Shown one piece after another: positions 43,522-51,456 of a DNA stretch of 64,000 nucleotides; the first letter of the stretch is position 1; every line of letters starts with the position of its first letter. Made by a program: the position numbers and the translations under genes. The notes under the pieces were generated by a model. That model made no database searches and was not told the DNA's origin. It was given only the letters and a program-made list of their open reading frames with translations. This DNA comes from Amycolatopsis vancoresmycina (GTDB lineage: Bacteria; Actinomycetota; Actinomycetes; Mycobacteriales; Pseudonocardiaceae): contig NZ_JNYY01000030.1 in assembly GCF_000716785.1 (NCBI RefSeq), forward strand, positions 1 through 64,000. The letters are read 5' to 3'.

Positions 43522-45230
43522 GCGGTCCCTCCGACAGCGGCGCCCAGCGCGCGGACGAGACGGACGTGGTGCCCGTCCCGGCCGAACTCCGCGCCGGGCG
43601 CCGCCGGCTCGGCCGCGGCGCGGAAACCGGCGACGCCCAGGTGATCGCGCTCGCCACGGCCGACTCCGTGCCCGCGCCGCGCCCCGGCATGCCGTTGCTG
43701 CGGCAGCGGCGGCGGGAGCTGCGCGGGCACATCGTCGACGGGAAGCTCGACGCGGTGCGGCGCCAGCACTCGCTGGGCAAGCTCACTGCCCGTGAACGGC
43801 TCGCGCTGCTGCTGGACGAGGACTCGTTCCTGGAGCTCGAGCCGTACCGCCGTCACCAGGCCACCGGGCCGGGGCTGGCCGCGAACCGGCCGCACACCGA
43901 CGGTGTCGTCACCGGCTCGGGCACGATCGACGGCCGCCGCGTGTTCGTCTACGCCCAGGACTTCACCCTCTTCGGCGGGTCGCTGGGGGAGGCGCACGCG
44001 GCGAAGATCCAGAAGGTGCTCGACCTCGCCGTGGCGAACGGCGCCCCGGTGATCGCCCTGAACGACAGCGGGGGCGCGCGGATCCAGGAAGGCGTGCTCG
44101 CGCTGAACGGCTACGGCGGGATCTTCCGCCGCCAGGTCGAGGCGTCCGGGGTGATCCCGCAGATCAGCGTGATCCTCGGGCCGTGCGCCGGCGGTGCCGC
44201 CTACTCGCCGGCGCTGGCCGACTTCACCTTCATGGTGCGCGACACCGCGCGGATGTACCTGACCGGACCCGACGTCGTCGAGGCCGTGACCGGCCGGCGC
44301 GTCAGCCACGAGGAACTCGGCGGGGCCGACGTGCACGGGTCGCATTCCGGCGTCGCCACCGTCGTGCACGACGACGAGCACGAGTGCCTCGCCGACGTGC
44401 GCCACCTGGTTTCCCTGCTCCCGTCGAACTACCTGGAGCAGCCGCCGGTGACCGCCCCGACCGGGGCCGTGGAGGACTACCGGCCGAAACTGGCGGAGAT
44501 CGTCCCGTCGGAACCGAACCAGCCGTACGACATGCGGGACGTGTTCGCGGAGATCGCCGACGACGAAGAGTTCTTCGAGCTGCACGCGGGCTGGGCCCGC
44601 AACGTGCTGTGCGCGCTCGCGCGCGTCGACGGCCGGGTGGTCGGGCTCGTCGGCAACCAGCCGGTGGTGTTCGCCGGGGTGCTCGACGGGCCGGCGTCGC
44701 AGAAGGCCGCCCGGTTCGTGCGGTTCTGCGACGCCTTCGGGATCCCGCTGGTCAGCCTGGTCGACGTCCCAGGCTTCCTGCCCGGCGTCGAGCAGGAGCG
44801 CGGCGGGATCATCCGGCAGGGCGCGCAGCTGCTGCACGCCTACTGCGAGGCGACCGTGCCGCGGATCCAGGTGATCGTGCGCAAGGCGTACGGCGGCGCG
44901 TACATCGTGATGGACTCGCGGTCCATCGGGTGCGACCTGTCACTGGCCTGGCCGACGAACGAGATCGCGGTGATGGGGGCGGAGGGCGCGGTGAACGTGC
45001 TGCACCGCCGCGACCTCGCGGCCGCGGCGGACCCGGCGGCGTTGCGCGCCCGGCTCGTCGCGGAGTACACGGAGGAGTACCTCAACCCGCAGTACGCCGC
45101 CGAGCGCGGCCTGGTCGACGACATCATCGACCCGGCCGAAACCCGCGCGGCGATCGCCCGCGGGCTGGCGATGCTACGGGAGAAGCGGAAGCCCGGGCCG
45201 GCCCGAAAACACGGCAACCTGCCGATCTGA
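43518..45230 (+). CDS. Acyl-CoA carboxylase, carboxyltransferase beta subunit
   Basis: A 570-residue carboxyltransferase. The N-terminal about 55 residues are an unusual extension before LRGHIVDGKLDAVRRQHSLGKLTARERL, the normal start of the family. Key motifs are FALNDSGGARIQEGV-like (IALNDSGGARIQEG), GPCAGGAAYSPAL, MYLTGPDVV and, late, IRQGAQLLHAYCEATVPRIQVIVRKAYGGAY. It transfers carboxylate from biotin to acetyl- or propionyl-CoA, here probably malonyl-CoA for PKSE. No biotin carboxylase/BCCP gene is in the window, so the alpha subunit must come from elsewhere. Confidence 0.9.
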   Translation: MSGPSDSGAQRADETDVVPVPAELRAGRRRLGRGAETGDAQVIALATADSVPAPRPGMPLLRQRRRELRGHIVDGKLDAVRRQHSLGKLTARERLALLLDEDSFLELEPYRRHQATGPGLAANRPHTDGVVTGSGTIDGRRVFVYAQDFTLFGGSLGEAHAAKIQKVLDLAVANGAPVIALNDSGGARIQEGVLALNGYGGIFRRQVEASGVIPQISVILGPCAGGAAYSPALADFTFMVRDTARMYLTGPDVVEAVTGRRVSHEELGGADVHGSHSGVATVVHDDEHECLADVRHLVSLLPSNYLEQPPVTAPTGAVEDYRPKLAEIVPSEPNQPYDMRDVFAEIADDEEFFELHAGWARNVLCALARVDGRVVGLVGNQPVVFAGVLDGPASQKAARFVRFCDAFGIPLVSLVDVPGFLPGVEQERGGIIRQGAQLLHAYCEATVPRIQVIVRKAYGGAYIVMDSRSIGCDLSLAWPTNEIAVMGAEGAVNVLHRRDLAAAADPAALRARLVAEYTEEYLNPQYAAERGLVDDIIDPAETRAAIARGLAMLREKRKPGPARKHGNLPI

Positions 45231-45430
45231 TGGAGTTTGCGGTGACTGAGGAGCTGGTCCTGGTCGTACGCGGTGGTGCGGATGACGTGAGCCTGGCGGC
45301 ACTGGTGACGGTGCTCGCCGGGCTTGCGGCTGCTTCTGCGGTGGCTTCGGTGCCGGAGCGTTCGGCTTGGGCTGGGGAGTCCTGGGGGCACACCCCCGGC
45401 GCCTGGCGCCGCTCAGCCCTCCCACGCTGA
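45230..45430 (+). CDS. Acyl-CoA carboxylase epsilon subunit
   Basis: A 66-residue protein with the actinobacterial AccE/PccE pattern: a beta-strand start (LVLVVRGGADDVSLAALVTVLAGLAA) and a C-terminal W..SW region (SAWAGESWGHTPGAWRRS). Epsilon subunits stabilise and activate the beta-alpha complex in actinomycetes. The start overlaps the beta stop (TGATG). Confidence 0.85.
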   Translation: MEFAVTEELVLVVRGGADDVSLAALVTVLAGLAAASAVASVPERSAWAGESWGHTPGAWRRSALPR

Positions 45431-45438
45431 ACCCGGAC

Positions 45439-45574
45439 GGACGACACGCGTACCCGCGCGGACGACACGCGTACCCAGCCGGACGACACGAGGAGCCACC
45501 GGGGTTCCGCCGTGTCGTCCGGCCAAGTACGCGTGTCGTCCGGTGAGGTACGCGTGTCGTCCCGTCCGGGTGCG
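45439..45574. repeat. Repeat family B, head-to-head arrays of 21-nt units
   Basis: The left arm has three units starting GGACGACACG (45439, 45460, 45481), each 21 nt. The right arm has inverted units CGTGTCGTCC at 45511, 45532 and 45553 (21, 21 and 22 nt). The two arms form an imperfect inverted repeat around about 45502-45510. The core GTACGCGTGTCG matches family B at 165-248. It lies between convergent genes (AccE and the AhpD-like gene) and could fold into a large hairpin. Confidence 0.8.
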
Positions 45575-45594
45575 CTTGTCGTGGGGCTGGGAAG

Positions 45595-45646
45595 GCGAAC
45601 TCGCGTGCCCGGGACGACGCTGTCCTTTTTGGGCACGCGAGTTCGC
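45595..45646. terminator. 16-bp perfect inverted repeat, probable bidirectional terminator
   Basis: GCGAACTCGCGTGCCC (45595-45610) is perfectly complementary to 45631-45646, with a 20-nt loop that ends in TTTTT. It sits directly before the 3' end of the minus-strand gene 45654-46673 and after the family B array. Confidence 0.7.
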
Positions 45647-45653
45647 TGGTCAT

Positions 45654-46673
45654 TCAGGCGGGGTCCAGGCGGCCCGCCAGCCAGGTGCTTGCTCGGCGGG
45701 CTGCTGCCATGCTTGCCCACGCCGCCAGCTCCACCAGGGTGGCGTCCGCCGGGGCCGTTGCTCGGAATGCCTCCACCAGGCCCTCGTCGACCTGGTAGGA
45801 CGCCAGGGCGATGGCCAGCGCCAGGCGGGCGGCCGGGCGGTCTGCCTCCGTGAGGCCCGCGACCTCTTGCTCCAGCCAGGCGCGGCTCAGGCCCGGCGGC
45901 TGTCCGTCCCAGGTGGACAGTCGCTCGTGCAGGAGCGTGCGGACCGCCTCCGGTACCGAGCGGGCGCCCGCTGCCTCCGTTGCCGCGTACGCGCGGGCGA
46001 ACGCGTCGGCCACGACGTCGTTCGAGCGCGCCCACGCCAGGTCCTCCGGGTGGGGTGCCGCCGCCAGCAGCTGCAGCGAGTCGCCCGCCTGGGGGCCCGG
46101 TCCCGATGGCGGCCGCAGGACGCCGCCGAGTACTCGGCGTGCCTGTGGCTTGGCCGACTCCGGGACGTGGGACGGGAACGGTGACTCGCGGAGGAACACG
46201 TTCACCATGCGGTTGTAGTACTGGAACGTCACCGCCACGCCGACCAGCTCGGGCGCCTGCTCCGGGGGGAACGGCGGCGCGTCCGCCGCCCCCGCCGCGG
46301 ACGCGCGCGCCCAGTCCTCGAGGCGGGCCGTTTCCGGGCCGGCCGGCATTGCCGCCAGCGTCATTCCGTGCACGTCCACGCAGTACGGGCAGCTGTTCGC
46401 CGTCGACACCCCGGTGGCCACCGCCTCTTTTGCGGCCCGGCCCGCGAGGCCCTGTGCCAGCAGGGTTTCCCGCAGGACCGACCACGCGGCGGCCAGTGTC
46501 TCCGGGGCCGCCGAGTGCAGTGCGACCGGTGGGGCGAGCATGCTGAAGTCCCGCTCCACCTGGCGGTACACCTCGGCGACCAGGCCGGTGGCCCGGCGCC
46601 GGGGGACGACCCCGACGTACCGGGTGTCCCGCAGGGACCGGCGCACCGCGAACCGGACGAGACCCGCGACCAT
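45654..46673 (-). CDS. AhpD/carboxymuconolactone decarboxylase-like protein (large)
   Basis: A 339-residue protein with two AhpD-like helical domains. The first has the redox motif NSCPYCVDVHG (CxxC with the following His, near residue 92), as in alkyl hydroperoxidase D. The second, around residues 215-320, resembles the fold without Cys. It could be a thiol peroxidase that protects from, or takes part in, oxidative chemistry. It ends the minus-strand group 45654-50123, 9 nt after the methyltransferase gene. Confidence 0.75.
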   Translation of the reverse strand: MVAGLVRFAVRRSLRDTRYVGVVPRRRATGLVAEVYRQVERDFSMLAPPVALHSAAPETLAAAWSVLRETLLAQGLAGRAAKEAVATGVSTANSCPYCVDVHGMTLAAMPAGPETARLEDWARASAAGAADAPPFPPEQAPELVGVAVTFQYYNRMVNVFLRESPFPSHVPESAKPQARRVLGGVLRPPSGPGPQAGDSLQLLAAAPHPEDLAWARSNDVVADAFARAYAATEAAGARSVPEAVRTLLHERLSTWDGQPPGLSRAWLEQEVAGLTEADRPAARLALAIALASYQVDEGLVEAFRATAPADATLVELAAWASMAAARRASTWLAGRLDPA

Positions 46674-46682
46674 CGCGCGCCC

Positions 46683-47885
46683 CTACCGCGCCGCGCGGGC
46701 GATCACGGCGCCCACGACGAAGTCGGGGTACTCCTCGGCGATGGCGTCCACGTCCGGGAGGACCGTCACGTCGCCGAGCCCGGCCGCCTCGAACGTCGCG
46801 CGCCAGGCCGCCGGGGTCAGGAAGCCGTGCGTCGGCCGCTTCACCGGGTCGGTCATGACGTCGGTGAAGCTGTCCAGGAAGTCGAAGATGATCTCGGCGT
46901 GGATCGGCCGGGCGAGCTTCGTGGGCCGCACGCACTCGGACACCACGACCGCCCCGCCCGGCTTCAGCGCCTTCGCCGCCTCGGCGACGACGAAGTCGAG
47001 GTCGGGTGCCACGTGGAAGCAGTTGACCGCGTACACCGCGTCGAACGTGCCGGGCTCGACGCCCTGACCCTCCCACGGCAGCGTCATGTCGATGCGGGCG
47101 GACTCGACCGTCGTCGTCGGTGACGCGGCCGCGGCCGCCGCCTTCTCGCCGTGCCGGGCGAACGTCTCGGCGACCTCGGTGAACCGGTAGCGCTTGACGT
47201 CGGCCCCGAGCGTGCGCAGGACCTGCTCGGCGCCGCTGCCGCAGCCGCCGCCGATCTCCAGGATCTCGATCCCGCCCGCGGGCACCAGGCGGGACAGCGC
47301 TTCCGCGCCCACCTTGTTGTTGATCGAGTAGAGCAGGTTGTCGTTCGAGAAGTACTTGAGCCACAACGGAAGCTGCTGCGGCGCGAAGAGGATCTCGTCG
47401 CCCGTCGCCTCGCCGGCGAAGAACTTCTTCGCCTCGTCGACCAGGGTCTGCAGGATTTCCGCGGCGACGGCGGCACCCGGCTCACGCGCGGCGAGCTCGG
47501 CCGCGACGTCGTCCCACACCGGGACGGCCGCCGGGCCGGGGACGAACCGGCCGCCCTCGCGGGTCAGGATGCCCGAGTCCGACAGCTTCTCGTAGAGGAA
47601 GTGCAGCGGGATCGTCCGGCGCCAGGGGATCGACAGCTCCTGCTTGGCCTGCTGGACCGAAATCCCGTCGGCGGACGGCAGGGCGCCGATCGAGGCCAGG
47701 ATCCGGTACGCCGTCGCGTCGACCAGGCGGCCGAAGGTCTCGTTGGCCGCCAGGAACCGGTACGGGAAGTGCTCGCGGACGCGTTCGTCGGCGATGGCGG
47801 CACGCAGCTTCGCGAAGTCCGCGGCCTTCGGGTGCTCTTCGGGACGGCCGTAGGGGTGCTCCGCCTGGTCACTCATGTACTTCAC
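46683..47885 (-). CDS. SAM-dependent methyltransferase with N-terminal helical domain
   Basis: A 400-residue protein. Residues 1-190 are a helical, winged-helix-like domain (SIPWRRTIPLHFLYEKLSDSGILTREGGRFVPG). The class I Rossmann SAM domain follows with IEILEIGGGCGSGAEQVLRTLG (motif I, near residue 207), YRFTEVAE and TFDAVYAVNCFHVAPDLDFVVAEAAKALKPGG. The organisation fits small-molecule O- or C-methyltransferases of polyketide pathways. GTG 47885 and ATG 47876 are both possible starts. Confidence 0.82.
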   Translation of the reverse strand: MKYMSDQAEHPYGRPEEHPKAADFAKLRAAIADERVREHFPYRFLAANETFGRLVDATAYRILASIGALPSADGISVQQAKQELSIPWRRTIPLHFLYEKLSDSGILTREGGRFVPGPAAVPVWDDVAAELAAREPGAAVAAEILQTLVDEAKKFFAGEATGDEILFAPQQLPLWLKYFSNDNLLYSINNKVGAEALSRLVPAGGIEILEIGGGCGSGAEQVLRTLGADVKRYRFTEVAETFARHGEKAAAAAASPTTTVESARIDMTLPWEGQGVEPGTFDAVYAVNCFHVAPDLDFVVAEAAKALKPGGAVVVSECVRPTKLARPIHAEIIFDFLDSFTDVMTDPVKRPTHGFLTPAAWRATFEAAGLGDVTVLPDVDAIAEEYPDFVVGAVIARAAR

Positions 47886-47908
47886 TCACTTTCGCGACGT
47901 CGGAGGGG

Positions 47909-49288
47909 TCAGGCCGCGGAACGGCCGGCTTCCGGGGACGAGCGGACGGTCAGCGGGAGCCCGCCGCCGAGGCGCAGCGACATCATCGGCTCCGGCACGG
48001 GCGCCCGGCCGGGCACGGAGTCGAAGTGCAGCTCGCGGAACAGCGTCGAGATGATGAAGGTGGCCTCCATCAGCCCCAGGTGGTTGCCGACGCAGAACCG
48101 GGGCCCGGCGCCGAACGGGATGTGGGCGTAGCGCGGGCGGTCCACCGGCTTGTCCGGGTCGAACCGGTCGGGGTCGAACCGCTCCGGCTCCGGCCAGTAC
48201 CGCGGGTGCCGGTGCAGGGTGTACGGGCAGATCAGCACCTCGGCGCCGGCCGGCACGTGGTAGCCGCCGACCTCGTCGTCGGCCAGCGCCCGGCGCGGCA
48301 GGATCCACACCGGCGGGTTCAGCCGCATGGCCTCCTGCAGCACCAGGTGCGTGTAGCGCAGCCGGGTCAGGTCCGCGTACTCCGGGCGGCGGTCGCCGTA
48401 GACCGCCACCGCCTCCGCGTGCAGCCGCTCCCGGACCTCCGGGTGCCTGCTGACGTGGTCCAGCGTCCAGCCGACGGTGCTGGCGGTCGTCTCGTGCCCG
48501 GCCAGCAGCAGCGTCACGAGCTCGTCGCGCATGCGGCGGTCGGCGACGCGGCGGTCGCTCTCCTTGGCGGTGGACGCGATCAGCCGGGTCAGCACGTCGT
48601 CGCCGGCGGCCGACGGCTGCGTCTTCCGCCGTTCGACGAGGACCCCGACGACCTCCTGGAGGTGGTCGCGCGCCGACCGGAACGCCCGCTGCCCCTTCAG
48701 CGGCAGCCACCGCGGCACCATGCCCAGGGTTTCCATCTCGAACATGGCCTGGTCCTGGACGGCCTCGAAGGAGTGCTCGACGCCGTCGAACTCGCCGAGG
48801 TCGATGTCCAGCAGGGTGCTGCCGAGCACGCCGAGGGTGAGCGCGGTGACCTCGGTCAGCACGTCCACCGGCCGGCCGGTGTCCCGGTGGGCCGAGAGCC
48901 GTTCGACGAGGCCGAGCGCCTCGTCGATGATCACGTCGGCCTGCGCGGCGATCCGCTTGTGCTGGAACACCGGCTGGATGGTGCGCCGCTGCTCCTTCCA
49001 CAGCGCGCCCTCGGACGTCAGCAGCCCGTCGCCCAGCGCGCGCTTGGCCTCGGTGTAGCCGATGCCCTTGTGGTAGTTGGCCGCGTTGTCGGCGAGCACG
49101 TGCTTGGCGTGGTCGGGGTGGTTGAAGATGTAGAGCGTCTTCGGGCCGATCGCCACCCGGACCGCGTCCCCGTACTCCCGGACCGCCTCGCTCATCAGGC
49201 CCAGCCGGTCCGCGCGCAGCTTGCGCAGGATCCCCGGGGCCGCCCGGCGCGGGGGACCCGGGGGGACGCGGCGGATGGCGCCGGTCAT
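47909..49288 (-). CDS. Cytochrome P450
   Basis: A 459-residue P450. I-helix LLLAGHETTASTVGW, ExxR region LQEAMRLNPP, and haem ligand Cys in IPFGAGPRFCVGNH. It resembles CYP102/CYP4-like class-E-type P450s in length rather than the roughly 400-residue class I forms. ATG 49288 overlaps the stop of the SnoaL-like gene (ATGA). An upstream in-frame start at 49363 is rejected because it would read through that gene. It is likely to hydroxylate or epoxidise the warhead or a side chain. Confidence 0.9.
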   Translation of the reverse strand: MTGAIRRVPPGPPRRAAPGILRKLRADRLGLMSEAVREYGDAVRVAIGPKTLYIFNHPDHAKHVLADNAANYHKGIGYTEAKRALGDGLLTSEGALWKEQRRTIQPVFQHKRIAAQADVIIDEALGLVERLSAHRDTGRPVDVLTEVTALTLGVLGSTLLDIDLGEFDGVEHSFEAVQDQAMFEMETLGMVPRWLPLKGQRAFRSARDHLQEVVGVLVERRKTQPSAAGDDVLTRLIASTAKESDRRVADRRMRDELVTLLLAGHETTASTVGWTLDHVSRHPEVRERLHAEAVAVYGDRRPEYADLTRLRYTHLVLQEAMRLNPPVWILPRRALADDEVGGYHVPAGAEVLICPYTLHRHPRYWPEPERFDPDRFDPDKPVDRPRYAHIPFGAGPRFCVGNHLGLMEATFIISTLFRELHFDSVPGRAPVPEPMMSLRLGGGLPLTVRSSPEAGRSAA

Positions 49289-49728
49289 GCCGCGGCGGAG
49301 TTCGTGCCGGGGACGGGCAGGCCGTGCTTCGCCGGGGTGTTCTGGTACGCGGCGAGCTTCCACTGGCCGTCGGTGCGCACGGCGAACCAGGAGGCGCGGA
49401 TGGCCTGGACGTCGGACACCTCGGTCTCACCGGCCGCCACGACACCGCCGGAGGACAGCAGCAGGGCGACGTCGGCGCTGAGGAACCGCAGGCCGATCGG
49501 CTTGCCGACGACCTGGGTGCCGGCGTACTGGTTGTCGAAGGCGTCCTTGAAGAAGGCCTGGATGTCCGGCCGGCCCTGCTTGAAGATGCCGGGCAGGATC
49601 AGCGTGCCGTCGTCGGTGAACAGGTCCGCGATCGAGGCGGCGTCCTGGTGGACCCAGGCGGCGAGGAGCCGCTGGGTGAGCACTGCGACGGCCGCCTGGT
49701 CGGCGGGCGACACCTGGGTCGTGGTCAT
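49285..49728 (-). CDS. SnoaL-like SgcJ/EcaC-family protein
   Basis: A 147-residue NTF2-fold protein: AVAVLTQRLLAAWVHQDAASIADLFTDDGTLILPG, then RPDIQAFFKDAF and IRASWFAVRTDGQWKLAAYQNTP. SgcJ of the C-1027 enediyne cluster belongs to this family, and its role in warhead formation is not well defined. The stop overlaps the P450 start. Confidence 0.82.
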   Translation of the reverse strand: MTTTQVSPADQAAVAVLTQRLLAAWVHQDAASIADLFTDDGTLILPGIFKQGRPDIQAFFKDAFDNQYAGTQVVGKPIGLRFLSADVALLLSSGGVVAAGETEVSDVQAIRASWFAVRTDGQWKLAAYQNTPAKHGLPVPGTNSAAA

Positions 49729-49871
49729 GGTGCTTCCTTTCGGCGCGAGCGAGACGAAATCGCGGGCGGCGGAAGGGAACTGGCCCCGATTGCGGGCACT
49801 CGTCTCCCCAGCCGGCTCCTCCACGGTCGCACCGGCGCTGCGCCGCCCACGTCTCCCGCAGTGCGGAGCGG

Positions 49872-50123
49872 TCAGGCCGCCGATCCGTGGATCCGGGCCT
49901 CGGGCAGCCGGGACGTGGCCAGGCGCTCGCGGGCCGGGGCGTGCGTGCTGTGCCCGGAATGCACCGCTACGTACCGGATCTCGCCGTCGATGAGCACCTC
50001 GAGCTCGGTCCGGCGGCCCGGCTCGAACGGACCGCCGCACGCCGCGCAGGTGCGCTGGCGCGCGGCCGCGCCGGCCGGGGGCTGCGAGGCCCGGAGGCGG
50101 GGCGGGGTGGGCTGGTCGGTCAT
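49872..50123 (-). CDS. Small protein with a zinc-ribbon-like CxxC, unknown
   Basis: An 83-residue protein. It has one CAACGG motif (CxxC near residues 26-29) and then a short domain with EVLIDGEIRYVAVHSGHSTHA, whose histidines might complete a metal site. I do not recognise the family. ATG 50123 follows GGAGGTGCCCC. It leads the minus-strand unit that continues, after 143 nt, with the SnoaL-like gene. Confidence 0.55.
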   Translation of the reverse strand: MTDQPTPPRLRASQPPAGAAARQRTCAACGGPFEPGRRTELEVLIDGEIRYVAVHSGHSTHAPARERLATSRLPEARIHGSAA

Positions 50124-50396
50124 GGGGCACCTCCTGTGCGGACACCGGTGTCGCCACCGGGCGGTGTGCGGAACTCCCGGGCTCCGAGTGCACACCGCAC
50201 GACTTCGGCCGGACGTCTTGTGCACTGCGCAATCCCCGCGGTATGGCGGCGCGGCAGGGCACGGTCGGAGATGACCACCCCGGCGCGGCCCGGCCAGACT
50301 GGACGCTGTGTGGGCCGGAGTGTCACCGAGCCCGGCGCGGACCAGGCCCGCGACCCGTCCCGGGTTCCCGACGGACGTTGATGGGGAGGCCGGCTG
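50124..50396. promoter_or_regulatory. 273-nt divergent gap
   Basis: It separates the small zinc-ribbon-like gene (minus) from the 111-residue gene (plus) and should hold both promoters. I see no clear operator or hairpin and no supported ORF. Confidence 0.4.
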
Positions 50397-50732
50397 ATGG
50401 CGATGCGCCTCCAGCTCACCGATGGGTTCGAGTTGCTGGAAGAGTGGGCCGGATCGGCGTCGCAGGCCGAGCGGAATGTCATGTACGACGCATTGTTCGC
50501 GGTCGGCGACGGATCCGCATTTCTGATTTACGACATTTTTGGCGATCCGCGGGACCGGAGCAATTTCATTGTCGCGGTGAAACCCGATCTGGTGCTGAAA
50601 GTGATGTTGCGGCGCGAGGATTCGTCGTTCGCCATCCGCTACCTCGGCGCGCCGGACGACGACCCCGGCGACCCGGCGGCCGGGAACACCACGCCGGCCC
50701 GCGAGGAGCCGAGCAGCCCGGAAGGTGCCTAG
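50397..50732 (+). CDS. 111-residue protein of unknown function
   Basis: ATG 50397 follows GGGGAGG with 7-nt spacing. The protein opens MRLQLTDGFELLEEWAGSAS and has a compact alpha/beta core (FLIYDIFGDPRDRSNFIVAVKPDLVLKVMLRRE-like, in pieces), with a disordered Pro/Glu tail. Its codon use is less GC-rich than its neighbours between 50500 and 50600. I do not recognise it. Short single-domain proteins of this sort occur in actinomycete accessory regions. Confidence 0.6.
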   Translation: MAMRLQLTDGFELLEEWAGSASQAERNVMYDALFAVGDGSAFLIYDIFGDPRDRSNFIVAVKPDLVLKVMLRREDSSFAIRYLGAPDDDPGDPAAGNTTPAREEPSSPEGA

Positions 50733-50803
50733 GCCGAACGGGTTAGATCAGGCGTCCGGGACGGTCGTGCCGCTCACGCCTCGTCGATCATGCGTTCCGC
50801 ACC

Positions 50804-50850
50804 TTGACAGCCTCTCAAGCCGTGTGAAAGCCTTTTTGCGTTTGCTGGTC
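50804..50850 (+). promoter_or_regulatory. Possible sigma-70-type promoter before the operon 50892-56663
   Basis: A consensus -35 hexamer TTGACA is at 50804-50809, which is rare in this GC-rich DNA. The sequence 17 nt on (around 50827, TGAAAGCC) is only a poor -10. The operon that follows starts at 50892 behind a perfect RBS, AGGAGG. Confidence 0.4.
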
Positions 50851-50891
50851 AGCCCACTTTACTGGGGTCTCTAATTACAGGAGGCTGCACC

Positions 50892-51440
50892 ATGTCATCA
50901 CCCGAATTGCCGGGACTGGACGTCTCCGGCCGCGTGCGGGCCCGTGATATTCAGATGACCGGTGTGGCCGACCTCGGCCGCCGGGTACTGATGATCACCG
51001 GCGCGATCGACACCACCGACCACGACGTCGCCGTCAACGTCACCCTGCCCGAGCCGGGGCGCTGGCAGGTCATCAAGGCCGAAACGAACCTCACCGACCG
51101 GACCTGGGTGGCCATGCAGGCGGTGCTGGACGAGGACTCGACGTTCGTCGACGACCCCGGCACCGCGGTGATGTCCCCGCAGTTCGCCAAGAGCTTCATG
51201 ACACCGGACCAGCGGCGGCTCACCTTCTACGACGGCGAGGTCCGCCCGGGCGAATCGGTGCTGAAGATGTATTCGATGGAGACCAGCGGCCGCAAGCCGG
51301 GGTACTTCTACTCGCGCTACAGCCCGATCGCCACCGACAGCGCCGAGCAGTCGCAGGCGACGCTGGAACAGCTGGTCAGCGACGGGATGCAGCAGCGCCC
51401 GGTGATCGAGCTGATCGTGCCGATCTCCGTCGTCGACTGA
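50892..51440 (+). CDS. 182-residue protein of unknown function, first gene of the tailoring operon
   Basis: ATG 50892 sits behind AGGAGG. The protein has no signal peptide, membrane segment or known motif that I can name. It begins SSPELPGLDVSGRVRARD and has a mixed alpha/beta pattern with a beta-rich middle (AVNVTLPEPGRWQVIKAE) and a C-terminal helix ending IELIVPISVVD. As the first gene of an operon with flavoenzyme, AhpD, DAHP synthase, SRPBCC and P450 genes, it could be a scaffold, sequestering or tailoring protein. Unknown. Confidence 0.6.
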   Translation: MSSPELPGLDVSGRVRARDIQMTGVADLGRRVLMITGAIDTTDHDVAVNVTLPEPGRWQVIKAETNLTDRTWVAMQAVLDEDSTFVDDPGTAVMSPQFAKSFMTPDQRRLTFYDGEVRPGESVLKMYSMETSGRKPGYFYSRYSPIATDSAEQSQATLEQLVSDGMQQRPVIELIVPISVVD

Positions 51441-51456
51441 ACCCGGCAGCGGCCAC

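Noticed and set aside
50892..51440. Enediyne apoprotein (CagA/NcsA-like carrier).
   Set aside because: It has no signal peptide and no cysteine pairs, and it is longer than known apoproteins, so I cannot support the call.
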